Shown here one piece after another: positions 8,845 through 18,671 of a DNA stretch of 64,000 bases. Positions within the stretch are counted from its first letter, which is position 1. Each line of letters begins with the position of its first letter. This DNA is from Rhodococcus spongiicola (GTDB lineage: Bacteria > Actinomycetota > Actinomycetes > Mycobacteriales > Mycobacteriaceae). Location of the stretch: positions 62,001 through 126,000 of the forward strand of contig NZ_RKLN01000001.1 in assembly GCF_004011835.1 (NCBI RefSeq), given 5' to 3'. A program made the translations under genes and the position numbers. The notes beneath the pieces were generated by a model. The model did no database searches and was not told the DNA's origin. It saw nothing but the letters and a program-made list of their open reading frames with translations.

Positions 8845-9662
8845 GCGAGTTCCCCCGCGATGTGCTGGTCGAGGCCCTGTCCGAACAGTGGGCCGCGCTC
8901 GACGAGGTGCTGTCGACGGTCGAAGGCGACGCCTGGCTCACCCCGACCGCGCTCCCGGGCTGGACGGTGCGTGACATCGTCTCGCACATCGTCGGGACCG
9001 AAACGCTGCTGTCGGGCGAGAACCCTCCGGAGACGGCGATCGACGTTCACACACTCCCCCACGTGCGCAACGAGATCGGCGCCCTGAACGAGCGGTGGGT
9101 CGAGGGTCTGCGCGCACACACCGGAGAACAGATCCTGGCAATGTTCCGCGAGATCACTCGGATCCGGCTCGAGGCTCTCAGCACGATGACGCAGGAAGAT
9201 TTCGACGCTCCGGCCGCCACTCCGGTCGGGCCCTCCACCTACGGCCGCTTCATGCGTATTCGAATGTTCGACTGCTGGATGCACGAGCACGACATCCGCG
9301 ATGCACTCGGCGCTCCCGCTGGTGACGAGGGCGGCAAGCGAGGAAACGTCGCGATCGGCGAGATCGAGGGGGCACTCGGCTTCATCGTCGGTAAGCTCGG
9401 CCGCGCGCCGGAGGGTGCACGGGTGACGCTCGAGCTCTCGGGGCCGCTGGCCCGCACGATCCACGTCGAGGTGGACGGCCGGGCGGCGGTGGTACCGCAA
9501 CTGTCCGGGCCGGCGACGGTGAAGATCGCAATGGACTCACGCCTGTTCGCACGTCTGGCGGGCGGGCGCACCACGGCCGCCGAGCACGTATCGGAGTTCG
9601 AACTCGACGGGGACGTCGAGGTGGGGCGGCGGATCGTCGACAATCTCGCGTTCACGATCTGA
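8841..9662 (+). CDS. Maleylpyruvate isomerase-family mycothiol-dependent enzyme (DinB-like)
   Basis: 273 residues. The N-terminal four-helix bundle of the MDMPI/DinB-like fold is visible: [19 protein letters not shown] (metal-ligand His in the VSHIVG helix) and [13 protein letters not shown], the second His pair of the metal site. The C-terminal ~90 residues form an alpha/beta domain as in MDMPI-C proteins. The family uses mycothiol as thiol cofactor, but most members have no known substrate. It overlaps the upstream Rv2466c-like gene by four bases. Confidence 0.85.
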   Translation: MSEFPRDVLVEALSEQWAALDEVLSTVEGDAWLTPTALPGWTVRDIVSHIVGTETLLSGENPPETAIDVHTLPHVRNEIGALNERWVEGLRAHTGEQILAMFREITRIRLEALSTMTQEDFDAPAATPVGPSTYGRFMRIRMFDCWMHEHDIRDALGAPAGDEGGKRGNVAIGEIEGALGFIVGKLGRAPEGARVTLELSGPLARTIHVEVDGRAAVVPQLSGPATVKIAMDSRLFARLAGGRTTAAEHVSEFELDGDVEVGRRIVDNLAFTI

Positions 9663-9666
9663 GCGC

Positions 9667-10326
9667 GTGCGACTGTTCCTGTCGTCGTACCGGTTCGGTG
9701 CGCATGTGGATCGCTTCGTGGATCTGGCGGGCGGTCGCGGTCCGATAGCGGTGATCGCGAACGCCGCCGATGCGTGGCCGCCGCGGGCGCGAGAGTCCGC
9801 GGTGGTCAGTGATGTCGGGCCGCTGCGCCGGCTCGGGTTCACGCCGTCCGAGGTGGATCTACGTGACTACGTGGGGCGGCCGGATCGGCTGGCCGACGCG
9901 TTGTCGGAGTTCTCGTCGGTGTGGGTACGCGGCGGTAACACGTTCGTGCTGCGGGCCCAGTTTTCGCGCAGTGGTGCCGACGAGGTGTTGGGGGAACTGA
10001 TTAGAGGCGACGCGCTGATGTACGCCGGCTACAGCGCCGGCGCCTGCGTGATGGCGCCGTCCCTGACCGGGCTGGACGCTGCGGACGACCCAGGCGAGGT
10101 CGAGCCGACGTGCGGGATCGACCCGCGATGGGACGGCCTGGGATTCGTCGACTTCGCGCTCGTGCCGCACTGCTCACCGGCAGCTGACGGTACGCCGGAT
10201 GCGGCGAACCCCGGCATGGAGGCGGCCCGGATGATCGAGGCCTGTCGCTCGACAGGTGTCCCGTATCGGATGCTGACCGACGATCAGGCGATCGTTGTGG
10301 CGAGCGACGCGACGACGTTGCTGTAG
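9667..10326 (+). CDS. Type 1 glutamine amidotransferase-like / peptidase E (S51) family protein
   Basis: 219 residues from a GTG. The nucleophile elbow reads LMYAGYSAGACVMAP, with serine in the position used by S51 dipeptidases. WVRGGNTFVLRAQF earlier and FALVPHCS after it (catalytic His) fit PepE-like proteins. The fold is that of class I amidotransferases. The substrate is probably an Asp-X or modified dipeptide if it acts as peptidase E. Its 3' end overlaps the convergent gene by 43 bases. Confidence 0.8.
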   Translation: MRLFLSSYRFGAHVDRFVDLAGGRGPIAVIANAADAWPPRARESAVVSDVGPLRRLGFTPSEVDLRDYVGRPDRLADALSEFSSVWVRGGNTFVLRAQFSRSGADEVLGELIRGDALMYAGYSAGACVMAPSLTGLDAADDPGEVEPTCGIDPRWDGLGFVDFALVPHCSPAADGTPDAANPGMEAARMIEACRSTGVPYRMLTDDQAIVVASDATTLL

Positions 10327-10646
10327 CCGCCCACGGTGACGAGGTCCTGCGGCCGGCCCTCGACGCGGTCCAGTTCGGACCAGATCAACTCGCAGCGTTT
10401 GGCGGTCATCTCGTCGGCCTCGGAGAGCAAGGCGTCGAGCAGGGACTTCGGGTCGTGCCGCCACGTGGCCTCGGCGCGCGCGACCTGACCGCTCATGAAC
10501 AGCCCCGAGCGGGCGACCGAGTCGACCCAGTCCTGCACGTCGCCACGGTGGAGGCGTTCGATCGAGTCGTGGTCGACCCCGTCCATGAATTCGTCCGCGA
10601 ACATGGCCGCGACATAGTTCTCGATGCAGTTCGACGAAGCACTCAC
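10284..10646 (-). CDS. Hypothetical protein, helical, 120 residues
   Basis: The frame starts at a GTG (10646) and encodes an acidic, predominantly helical soluble protein (ENYVAAMFADEFMDGVDHDS, LLDALLSEADEMTAKRCELI) with no recognised motif. It converges on and overlaps the S51-like gene by 43 bases. Residue composition and frame length support a real gene, but the family is unknown to me. Confidence 0.65.
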   Translation of the reverse strand: MSASSNCIENYVAAMFADEFMDGVDHDSIERLHRGDVQDWVDSVARSGLFMSGQVARAEATWRHDPKSLLDALLSEADEMTAKRCELIWSELDRVEGRPQDLVTVGGYSNVVASLATTIA

Positions 10647-11087
10647 GACTCCGCGCCCCTTTCTGCCCGACTACTACCCGACGCCCTTTCCTCGTAAGGG
10701 TGACATCACGGTGCGGGCAACAAGGTTGTTGATGGTGGTGGTGTCGCGTAACGCTTCGATTGCGATTAGACGACTGAGTTCGACGCTAGACCTGTCAAAT
10801 CGCTGGGAGTTACTTTTTGATCATAACGATTCGGTAACGAAACTTGCTGTTAACGCGTTGGTGTGGTTGGTAACAACTCGTTCAGACGAATCGGACAAAC
10901 GTACACCTGGCGAACGGAGTAAACGGGCGCCCCTTCTTTCCGGGCGGTGCCCGAACCTCGTCGAGTGCTCGATCACGGCGTGTCCGCGTTGTCCGACCCG
11001 GTGAAGCGCCGAATTCCATGACGCGCTCGATCGCGCAGGTCCACACTTGAGGCAACACCCGGACACATGGTTGCGAGGAGTGTGCGA
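10647..11087. other. A+T-richer intergenic region upstream of the glycerolipid operon
   Basis: About 440 bases without a convincing gene. The centre (10740-10900) is clearly richer in A+T than its surroundings, with TTACTTTTTGATCATAACGA near 10810 and several TAAC elements. That suits the promoter region of the WS/DGAT operon and of the minus-strand gene at 10646. An open frame at 10624-11004 exists but looks non-coding. Confidence 0.45.
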
Positions 11088-12578
11088 ATGCCCGACGGCC
11101 AGCCGTTCATCCCGCCGAGCGCGGTGGACGTCGACCTGTCCGCGGTCGGTTGGAGTATGAGCCGGACGATGTCGGACTTCGAGACGATGCTGTGGCGGAT
11201 GGAGGAGACCCGGCCCGAACTCCGGACTCCGATCGTCGCGGTCGACGTTCTCGACCGAACTCCCGACTGGGAGCGGTTGGTCCGCGCCCACGAGTGGGCG
11301 TCGCACATCGTCCCGCGGATCCGGATGCGCGCGGTGCAACCGGCATTCGGACTCGGCGACCCGATCTGGTCGGTGGATCCGGAGTTCGATCTGGACTACC
11401 ACTTGCGGCGGGTGCGCCTGCCCGAGGCGGCAGGCCTCGATCATGCGCTGCGGGTGTGCCGGCACCTGGCTACCGAGCCGTTCGACAAGGCCCGTCCCCC
11501 GTGGATGGCGATGCTGATCGAGGGCCTCGACGACGGCCGCGCCGTGTACGTCGTCAAGACGCACCACAGCATGACCGACGGCATGGGCGGCATCCAGATG
11601 ATGACCCTGCTGCACAGCAGGCGTCCCGAGCCGACACCCGACAAGCCGGATCACGAGCCCGCACCACCCGAGCACCTGAACGACCTCGAGGCCCTCGGCC
11701 AGGAGGTGGTCGCGGAGGCCCGCCGGACACCGAGCCGGATCGCAGGTCTGGTGTCCGGGTCGGCACGCGCGACGCTGACCGCGCTCACCCGCCCCTTCGA
11801 CGCGGCCGGTCAGGTGCTCAACTACGTGAACTCGCTGCTCCGGGTGATCCAACCGCCATCGGCGGCAGGCTCTCCCCTGCTCCGCGACCGTGGCCTCGGG
11901 CGCTGGTTCGGGGTCCTCGAAGTGGGATTGCACGAGTTACGGACCGCGGCCCACGCGGCCGGCGGCTCGGTCAACGACGCCTACGTCGCCGCCCTCCTCG
12001 GCGGGTACCGGCGCTACCACGAGGAGTTGGGGGTCGAGGTCGGCAAGGTTCCCATGGGCATGCCGATCAACATGAGAGCGGCGTCGGATCCGTCCGGCGG
12101 CAACCGGTTTGCCGCGGTGCGCTTCGCCGGTCCGGCCACCGAGGCGAACCCGGCGATGCGCATCCGGAAGGTGCGCGCGATGGTGCTCGCCTTGCGCGAG
12201 GAACCCGCAGTCGACATCGTCGAGGCCGCGTCCCCTGTGTTGGTCCGGCTGCCGACACGGGTGCTGGCCGAGTGGTACCTGTCGCAGTCGAAGGGTCTGG
12301 ATCTGCAGGCGTCGAACGTCGCCGGGGTTCCGATCCCCATCTATCTTGCCGGGGCACGAATCGAGCGGGTGTTCCCGTTCGCGCCCACTGCGGGGTGCGC
12401 GGTCATGGCGACGATGGTCTCGCACGCTGGGACCTGTTGCATCGGGATCAATCTCGACACCGCAGCCGTGACGGAGCCGACACTGTTCATGCGGTGTCTG
12501 CAGGAGGGGTTGGACGAGGTGGTGGCGCTCGGCGACGCCGGCACCGGATCCGCGGGGTCGGAGGGAGCACGACGATGA
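11088..12578 (+). CDS. Wax ester synthase / acyl-CoA:diacylglycerol acyltransferase (WS/DGAT)
   Basis: 496 residues from the ATG at 11088, preceded by GAGGAG at a 7-base spacing. An upstream ATG at 11067 lacks such a site. The active-site motif is VVKTHHSMTDGMGG (HHxxxDG) near residue 160. PMGMPINMRAASDPSGGNRF (about 325) and the C-terminal SNVAGVPIPIYLAGARI are the other conserved WS/DGAT blocks. The enzyme acylates diacylglycerol or fatty alcohol for storage lipid. It overlaps plsB by ATGA and matches the order Rv2484c-Rv2482c in M. tuberculosis. Confidence 0.92.
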   Translation: MPDGQPFIPPSAVDVDLSAVGWSMSRTMSDFETMLWRMEETRPELRTPIVAVDVLDRTPDWERLVRAHEWASHIVPRIRMRAVQPAFGLGDPIWSVDPEFDLDYHLRRVRLPEAAGLDHALRVCRHLATEPFDKARPPWMAMLIEGLDDGRAVYVVKTHHSMTDGMGGIQMMTLLHSRRPEPTPDKPDHEPAPPEHLNDLEALGQEVVAEARRTPSRIAGLVSGSARATLTALTRPFDAAGQVLNYVNSLLRVIQPPSAAGSPLLRDRGLGRWFGVLEVGLHELRTAAHAAGGSVNDAYVAALLGGYRRYHEELGVEVGKVPMGMPINMRAASDPSGGNRFAAVRFAGPATEANPAMRIRKVRAMVLALREEPAVDIVEAASPVLVRLPTRVLAEWYLSQSKGLDLQASNVAGVPIPIYLAGARIERVFPFAPTAGCAVMATMVSHAGTCCIGINLDTAAVTEPTLFMRCLQEGLDEVVALGDAGTGSAGSEGARR

Positions 12579-14884
12579 CCGATTCGACGACCCAGTCACA
12601 GGGTGTCTATCTGACAGAGCGGATGAGCGAGACCGAGGACCGGGTGTTGCGGAGCTGGCTGGAGCGGCGCGAGGCCGAGTCCGGGCAGCGCACCGTCACC
12701 GTCACGACAAGCGATCAGGAACTGGCCGCGCTCACCCGCCGTGAGGACGATCCGGTGGTGACCCCGGTACGAGTGGTGTGGCTGCCGGACACCACGAACG
12801 GACACCGGGGGCAGCGCCTGCGTGAGATCCTGTCCGCGCGCGACCCGCTGCATCTGAGTCGCAAGTCGCAGCGCCGGGTCCTGCGCAACGATCCCGCCCG
12901 TTGCCTTGTCCTCGAAGGAGACGGCGCCCCGCTCAGCGAGTTGCGTGATCGCCTGGCCGAGCGGGGCGGCGGCTCGCTTCCCGAGTTCATCAGGCGCCAG
13001 GCCGCACTCGCGCTCGAACGCGCCGAGCGCAAGCTCCTCGGCACCCAGTACAAGGTGTCGCGGTTCGTAGTCGAGGAGATCACCGACACCAGCCGGTTCA
13101 CGGCCGGCGTCAAGCAGTTGGCCGCCAAGCTGAACCTGACCGTGGCCGAGGTCGACCGACGCGCCCGCTCGGATCTCGACGAGATGGTCGCCGCGCAGAG
13201 CCGACGAGCGATTGCGCTGTGGGACCAATTGGGCCGCTTCTTCTCCCGCGCCTACCGGCTCGACGTCGACACCACCCGCTTCGAGGAGTTGCGGGAGCTC
13301 AACCGGGAGCACTCGCTGGTGTTCCTGCCCAGTCACCGTTCGTACCTGGACCCGCTCGTGCTGCGCCCGGCGCTGCTCACGAACGACCTGCCGCTCAACC
13401 ACGTGATGGGTGGCCTCAACGTCAGTTTCTGGCCGATCGGCCCGATCAGCAAACGGTCGGGCGCGGTGTTCATCCGCCGCAAGTTCGGCGGGGACGAGAT
13501 CTACAAGTGGACGCTGCGCGAGTACATGCGATTCCTGTTGAACAAGCGGTTCAACCTCGAGTGGTACATAGAGGGTGGGCGGTCGCGCACCGGGAAACTA
13601 CGCCCGCCGCGGTACGGGCTGCTGACCTACCTGGCGAAAGCGTTCCAGGACAGCGACGCCTCCGACGTCTACCTCGTTCCCGTGTCACTGGTGTACGACC
13701 AACTGTACGAGGTCAGTGCGATGGCCGCGGAAGCGCACGGCGCCGAAAAGCGCAAGGAGAGCTTCAGCTGGATGGTCGGCTACGTCCGGGCGCAGGGGCA
13801 GCGCCGCGGCGTCGCGCACGTCACCGTCGGTCGGCCGCTGTCACTGCGGGATTCGCTCGAGCAGGAGGAGGATCCGCGGCTGGCGATCCAGAAGACCGGC
13901 ATCGAGGTCTGTCACCGGATCAACGAGGTCACCCCGATCACCGCGTCGTCGCTCGTGATGCTCGCGTTCCTCGGGATCGAGGACCGGGCGCTGACCGTTC
14001 CCGACATCGGGTTCATCCTGGGGCCGCTGGTCGAGTACATCACCGCACGCAAGCTCCCGACCGCAGGTGACGTCGACCTGACGAACCCGCAGGTGATTCG
14101 CAAGGCCTTGTTCACCCACCTGGATTCGGGTGTGCTCGAGCGCTTCGACGAGGGCGACGAACGCGTCTACTACCTCGGCAAGGATCAGGACCTGGTGGCG
14201 GCCTTCTTCCGCAACAACACGATTCACTTCCTGGTGGTTCGTGCGATCGCGGAGATGGTGCTGTTGGCCGCGGTCGACGAGAAGTTCACCGATCCGCTGA
14301 CGGACGGATGGGAGGAGGCGTTGCGTCTGCGGGACCTGCTGAAGTTCGAGTTCTTCTTCAGTGACAAGGACACCTTCCGAGAGGAGCTGCGGTCGGAGCT
14401 GAGCATGATCGATCCGGGGTGGCAGCACGAACTGTCCAATCCCGAGCATGCCGCGCACGTCCTGTCCGGGGTGCGTCCCTATCTGGCCCACCGGGTCCTC
14501 CAGCCGTTCCTCGAGGCCTACCAGGTGGTGGCCGATCATCTGTGCGACGCCCCGTTGTCGCGGTCCTTCGACGAGAAGGCCTTTCTCACCGAGTGCCTCG
14601 CCCTGGCCCGGCAGCGCCGGTTGCGCCAGCAGATCGCATGCACCGAGTCGATCTCATCGGAGTTGTTCGCAACAGCGCTGCAGCTGGCGCGCAATCGGAA
14701 CCTGGTCGAGACGGAAGACGAGTCGGTCGTAGAGCGGCGGCGCGAGTTCGCCGCCGAAGTCGGGGCGCTGGTCCGCAGGGTCCGAGAGATCCGGGCGAGG
14801 TCCCATGCCCAGCTCGACCGGATGCAGAGCTTGAGTCCGCCGACCGGCCTGGTTGACGTGCCTGCAACGGAGTCGGAGCAATGA
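12575..14884 (+). CDS. plsB: Glycerol-3-phosphate 1-O-acyltransferase
   Basis: 769 residues, close to mycobacterial PlsB2. It puts the first acyl chain on glycerol-3-phosphate at the membrane. Acyltransferase blocks: I, LVFLPSHRSYLDPLVL (HxxxxD); II, GAVFIRRKFGGDEIYKWTLR; III, LEWYIEGGRSRTGKLRPPRY; IV, VYLVPVSLVYDQLYE. The frame stays open far upstream (to 11150), but that part lies inside the WS/DGAT gene in another frame and is not coding. The ATG at 12575 overlaps the previous stop and gives the right length. The stop overlaps the next start. Confidence 0.95.
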   Translation: MTDSTTQSQGVYLTERMSETEDRVLRSWLERREAESGQRTVTVTTSDQELAALTRREDDPVVTPVRVVWLPDTTNGHRGQRLREILSARDPLHLSRKSQRRVLRNDPARCLVLEGDGAPLSELRDRLAERGGGSLPEFIRRQAALALERAERKLLGTQYKVSRFVVEEITDTSRFTAGVKQLAAKLNLTVAEVDRRARSDLDEMVAAQSRRAIALWDQLGRFFSRAYRLDVDTTRFEELRELNREHSLVFLPSHRSYLDPLVLRPALLTNDLPLNHVMGGLNVSFWPIGPISKRSGAVFIRRKFGGDEIYKWTLREYMRFLLNKRFNLEWYIEGGRSRTGKLRPPRYGLLTYLAKAFQDSDASDVYLVPVSLVYDQLYEVSAMAAEAHGAEKRKESFSWMVGYVRAQGQRRGVAHVTVGRPLSLRDSLEQEEDPRLAIQKTGIEVCHRINEVTPITASSLVMLAFLGIEDRALTVPDIGFILGPLVEYITARKLPTAGDVDLTNPQVIRKALFTHLDSGVLERFDEGDERVYYLGKDQDLVAAFFRNNTIHFLVVRAIAEMVLLAAVDEKFTDPLTDGWEEALRLRDLLKFEFFFSDKDTFREELRSELSMIDPGWQHELSNPEHAAHVLSGVRPYLAHRVLQPFLEAYQVVADHLCDAPLSRSFDEKAFLTECLALARQRRLRQQIACTESISSELFATALQLARNRNLVETEDESVVERRREFAAEVGALVRRVREIRARSHAQLDRMQSLSPPTGLVDVPATESEQ

Positions 14885-16320
14885 ACCGCCTCGAGGACCT
14901 GTACGCGGCGATCGCGGCTGCCCCGCCAGGCCCGACGACGCTGGCCGCGTTCGATCTGGACGGCACTCTCATCACCGGCTACACCGCCAGCGTGTTGTAT
15001 CGGGATCGGCTGCGACGCTTGGACATCAGCATCGCCGAACTGCTGAGGACCACCGGGGCGGCGTTCGACACCCAGTTCCGGGGCGCCGACGTCGGGCGGT
15101 TGATGGAGATCGCGATCGGAGGCCTTGCGGGCCGCAGCGAGGACGAACTGCGGGAATGGAGCCAGCGGCTGTTCCGCCAAGAGGTCGGCTCGATGATCTA
15201 CCCCGAGGTGCGGGGGCTGATCGAAGCGCATCGCCGGGCCGGACATCGGGTCCTTATGGCCACGTCGGCGACGACATATCAGGCGCAGTGCGTGTCGGAC
15301 GATCTCGGTATCGGCGACGTGCTGTGCAGCCGCCCGGAGGTGATCGACGGAATACTCACCGGTGGGATGACCGCTCCGGCGCTGTGGGGCCCGGAGAAGG
15401 CGAAGGCGCTGCGGGAGTTCGCCGACGAGGTCGAGGCTCCGCTGTCGGAGGCGTTCGCGTACTCCAATGGCGTCGAGGATGTTCCGATGCTCGACTCGGT
15501 GGGCCGTCCGGTGGCGCTCAATCCGGACCGGAGGCTGGCGGAGATCGCGCGCACGGAGGGCTGGCTGTCGGTGAATCTGCCGAAGCCGGAGCGGGGGGCG
15601 ACGCCGGTCGCGACAGCCCGCACCGGGATCGCGTTGGGGGCGTTGACGGCGACGGCGGCGGCGGGTGTGACGGCGGGGGTACTGGCCCGCAATCGACGGC
15701 TCGCGGCGAACCTGGTGGGCACGTTCGGCCCGGACCTGGCGCTCGCGATCTGCGGGATCGACGTGAAGATCACCGGGGAGGACAACGCGTGGAAGCACCG
15801 GCCGGCGGTGTTCATGTTCAACCACCAGAGCTCGTTGGATGTGGTAATCGCGGGCAAGGTGATTCGCCGGAACGTGACGGGGGTGGCGAAGAAGGAGGCG
15901 GCTCACGATCCGCGGTTCGCGGCGGTTGGGTCGCTGCTGGACGTGGCCTACGTCGATAGGGCGGACAGCACTCAGGCCCGCGCCGCCCTGAGGCCCGCGG
16001 TCGACAAGCTGATGGGTGGAACGTCGATCGCGATCGCCCCCGAAGGCACCCGCTCCCCCACACCGCGGATGGGCCGATTCAAGAAGGGCGGTTTCCACCT
16101 GGCGATGCAGGCGAAGGTGCCGATCGTGCCGATCGTCATCCACGACGCCGGAGATCTGATGTGGCGCAACTCGTTCGTCGCCCACCCCGGCACCGTTCAC
16201 GTCGACGTTTTGGAGCCCATCGACACCAAGGGCTGGAAGGTGAAGAATCTCGACAACCACATCGCCGAAGTTCGGTCGGAGTTCGAGGACGTGCTGGCCG
16301 CCGGTCCGCGGAAGGCGTAG
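14881..16320 (+). CDS. plsC: Fused HAD-IB hydrolase and 1-acyl-glycerol-3-phosphate acyltransferase
   Basis: 479 residues in two domains. Residues 20-240 are a HAD-IB phosphatase: FDLDGTLITGYTASVLYRDR (DxDGT), VLMATSATTYQAQ, and SNGVEDVPMLDSVGRPVALN. Residues 290-470 are a PlsC acyltransferase: FMFNHQSSLDVVIAG (the usual HxxxxD motif) and IAPEGTRSPTPRMGRFKKGG. The same fusion occurs in mycobacterial Rv2483c. With plsB it would make phosphatidic acid, and the phosphatase domain may dephosphorylate an intermediate, feeding the WS/DGAT. Only four bases separate its stop from the convergent PPE-like gene. Confidence 0.93.
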   Translation: MNRLEDLYAAIAAAPPGPTTLAAFDLDGTLITGYTASVLYRDRLRRLDISIAELLRTTGAAFDTQFRGADVGRLMEIAIGGLAGRSEDELREWSQRLFRQEVGSMIYPEVRGLIEAHRRAGHRVLMATSATTYQAQCVSDDLGIGDVLCSRPEVIDGILTGGMTAPALWGPEKAKALREFADEVEAPLSEAFAYSNGVEDVPMLDSVGRPVALNPDRRLAEIARTEGWLSVNLPKPERGATPVATARTGIALGALTATAAAGVTAGVLARNRRLAANLVGTFGPDLALAICGIDVKITGEDNAWKHRPAVFMFNHQSSLDVVIAGKVIRRNVTGVAKKEAAHDPRFAAVGSLLDVAYVDRADSTQARAALRPAVDKLMGGTSIAIAPEGTRSPTPRMGRFKKGGFHLAMQAKVPIVPIVIHDAGDLMWRNSFVAHPGTVHVDVLEPIDTKGWKVKNLDNHIAEVRSEFEDVLAAGPRKA

Positions 16321-16324
16321 CGGG

Positions 16325-17713
16325 CTACATGCCGAGAACGGGGGGTGCGGCCAACGGAAGTTGCCCGATCAGCTCGTTGCCGTTGTCGACATCCACCAGA
16401 TAGCCGGGGGTCTTGTGTTCGTTGTCGTCATCGCCGCGGCCGCGGGCACCGGCTCCTGGAACCATGCCCGCAGCACCGGGGGCCGCGGGTCGCGCACTCG
16501 CTGACCCTGTACCCGCAGTTCCCGCCGTTGCCCCCGCCGCGGCCGGGTTCGCGCCAGCGCCCGGGCTTGCTGCGCTGCCGCCGAGTCCACCGCCCACGAA
16601 ACCGCCGGAGACAGCCCCGCCGAATCCTCCACTCGCCCCCTGGCCGCCCGCGGAGCTTCCGATGCCGGCGACCCCGATCCCTGGCTGGCCGAGTCGCGCA
16701 CCGTCGACGGCGGACGCTGCGGCCGGTGCCGTCCACGCCGAGGCCGGGCTTGTTTGTGCAGCAGGCATCTCGGAGCCGGCACTGTTGGAGGTGTCGCCGA
16801 AGGGTGAAGGTTCCTGATCGCTCGGGTAGCCCTCCGTCATGGGGCCGGTGGTGTCGACACCTGGTGTGTTCGTCGGGGATCCGGCGTTCGGCGCCTGATA
16901 TGGGGACTGCGGCGACGTGACGGCCGAAGGTGCGCCGCCGCTCGTCGGTGATAGTGGCCCGGCCTCGTTCGTGACCTTGGGCGGCTCAGGAAGTCTTGGC
17001 ACCCTGGTACCGGCCTGCTCCATGACCGGGGCGTAGACGGTCCGCATGATCTGGATGGCTTCCTGGTGTGCCTCGTCGCGCTCGTGGAGCAGACTCTTGA
17101 TGAATCCGACGTTGGGGAGAACTGAGTCGAAGACAGTCCCGAGAACGGAAAACTGCTCGACGGGCGGCACTGTTGCCTTCACCTGGTTGACGCCGGTGGC
17201 GGCCTCTTCGATCTTGCTGCCTACGAGCTTGCCGGCCTCCGCGAGTTTCTCCGACTCCCTCACGTAGTCGGCCGTTGCCAGCCTCGCGCTGTCGGCGGAG
17301 ATGCCGCCCCAGTTCGCGCCGATCGTGTTGGTGATGAAGTCGCGGAAGTCGACCAGGGCCTCCTCGAGCGACTCGCCGATCTTCTTCCAACCCTCCGCGC
17401 TGGCACTTAGACTCTCACCGTTCATCGCGTCGACGGCCGCTTTGATCTGCTCGTGCGACATCGCTTCGAACGCCTCGGGCGGTGAGACGACGGGGTCGTC
17501 GAAGGCGACAGTATTGGCGTACATGTCGGCTTGGCGCGCGTAGATGTCGTCACGCGCGGCGTTGCCGGCAGCCTGTTCGTCGCGGACGCGCTGGCCCTCC
17601 TTGATGTCGTAGCCGGTGACCATGTCTACGATGGTGTTCCCCGGATCCCTGGCGAGCTCAGCGACGTCCCGACTGATGCCCTCGACGAATTCGTCAAAGC
17701 TCGGCAGTCCCAT
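16325..17713 (-). CDS. PPE-like / WXG-type secreted protein with Gly-Ala-rich tail
   Basis: 462 residues from the ATG at 17713 (GGAGGGA eight bases upstream; the longer TTG start is less likely). The N-terminal ~200 residues are helical and contain GWKKIGESLEEALVDFRDFI and ANWGGISADSARLA, a WxG turn between helices as in ESX substrates and PPE proteins. After about residue 250 the sequence becomes Pro/Ser/Gly/Ala-rich low complexity (ASGGFGGAVSGGFVGGGLGG). No signal peptide is present, as expected for type VII export. No ESX machinery is encoded in the window, so secretion would use an apparatus elsewhere. Confidence 0.78.
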   Translation of the reverse strand: MGLPSFDEFVEGISRDVAELARDPGNTIVDMVTGYDIKEGQRVRDEQAAGNAARDDIYARQADMYANTVAFDDPVVSPPEAFEAMSHEQIKAAVDAMNGESLSASAEGWKKIGESLEEALVDFRDFITNTIGANWGGISADSARLATADYVRESEKLAEAGKLVGSKIEEAATGVNQVKATVPPVEQFSVLGTVFDSVLPNVGFIKSLLHERDEAHQEAIQIMRTVYAPVMEQAGTRVPRLPEPPKVTNEAGPLSPTSGGAPSAVTSPQSPYQAPNAGSPTNTPGVDTTGPMTEGYPSDQEPSPFGDTSNSAGSEMPAAQTSPASAWTAPAAASAVDGARLGQPGIGVAGIGSSAGGQGASGGFGGAVSGGFVGGGLGGSAASPGAGANPAAAGATAGTAGTGSASARPAAPGAAGMVPGAGARGRGDDDNEHKTPGYLVDVDNGNELIGQLPLAAPPVLGM

Positions 17714-17930
17714 CCTCAATTCCCTCCGTATCTTGTGGCCCGTATGTCAATGGGCCCGCCCCGGCTTGCTGTCGTTGGCCGCGGCCGGATCCGAGGCCGC
17801 GGCATCCCCTCAGTACCACGGCCCCGGAAGCTTTGGTCGCCTCACATTAAATAGACGCTCGCTCACCTGATTCGGTTCCGCTCAACTTCCGGCCACCAAG
17901 GCCTGGCCGGATTGCACAGCACAGGCAGCG

Positions 17931-18671
17931 TCAGACGAGATTCGCGGGCGGCACGTCCGGAAGGTGAATCCAGCCCTCACGAGCAGCCACGTCCCGATCC
18001 GCCGTTTCCGGCAGCCGCGTCCGCCCGAGCGCCGCCGCCCGCGCAACGACGGCCGCCACGACGGCGTCGAATGCGTCGTCCGACGCTTCGCACGCCGCGC
18101 GGAGATCGCCCAGCTGCAACCGCGGAATCCGCTCACAGAATGTTTCGAGCACACTTGCTCGAGTCGTTCTGTTCGCCGAACCCTTGTACCCGCGAAATGG
18201 CAGGCCCCACTGTTGAAGGGCACCGGCCGGGTACACCTCCACTACCGTGCCGTCGATGCGGCTGACATCGGCACCCGCCACGTCGAGCCGAGCCAACAGC
18301 CCTGCGCACCGCAGCGCGACGTGCGCGATCAGATCCGCGGACACGCTGAGCGGCACGATGCCCGTCACCTCATGGACAACACGATCGGTCCGTCGCCGCA
18401 CCAGCGGCAATCGACCGGACCGACTGCCCAATTCGAGCTCCACGAGCCCCTGCCGGGAACGGTGCGCGAGCACGAAGTCGACGAACGCGTCCGGCCACCC
18501 GAAGGGTGCGTCGATCCCGCACTTGTCGGCACCGAACACAACCTCGACCAGGTCGTCGTCCGTGGCACCGAGCCGGAAGTCGAGGACCCGCGCCGATCCG
18601 TCGTCCCAACCGATGATCGCAACAGCCGTTCTCGCCGGTTCGGCCGCGAGATCGATGCCGACTGTTCTCAC
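17931..18671 (-). CDS. DUF429 domain-containing protein
   Basis: 246 residues from a GTG. The N-terminus MRTVGIDLAAEPARTAVAII and the internal CGIDAPFGWP and EVYPAGALQQWGLPFRGYKG are hallmarks of DUF429, an RNase H-fold predicted nuclease family of unknown role. TDRVVHEVTG and ASDDAFDAVVAAVVAR carry further conserved acidic positions. It diverges from the FAD oxidase gene, sharing a 110-bp intergenic promoter region. Confidence 0.85.
   Translation of the reverse strand: MRTVGIDLAAEPARTAVAIIGWDDGSARVLDFRLGATDDDLVEVVFGADKCGIDAPFGWPDAFVDFVLAHRSRQGLVELELGSRSGRLPLVRRRTDRVVHEVTGIVPLSVSADLIAHVALRCAGLLARLDVAGADVSRIDGTVVEVYPAGALQQWGLPFRGYKGSANRTTRASVLETFCERIPRLQLGDLRAACEASDDAFDAVVAAVVARAAALGRTRLPETADRDVAAREGWIHLPDVPPANLV

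Noticed and set aside
10624-11004. 126-codon open frame in the intergenic region
   Set aside because: No ribosome-binding site, mixed composition, and it overlaps the start of the minus-strand gene at 10646.
11150-12574. Very long open frame (11150-14884) as one 1244-residue protein
   Set aside because: The first 475 codons lie inside the WS/DGAT gene in another frame, with Arg/Gly-rich shadow composition; the real plsB start is at 12575.
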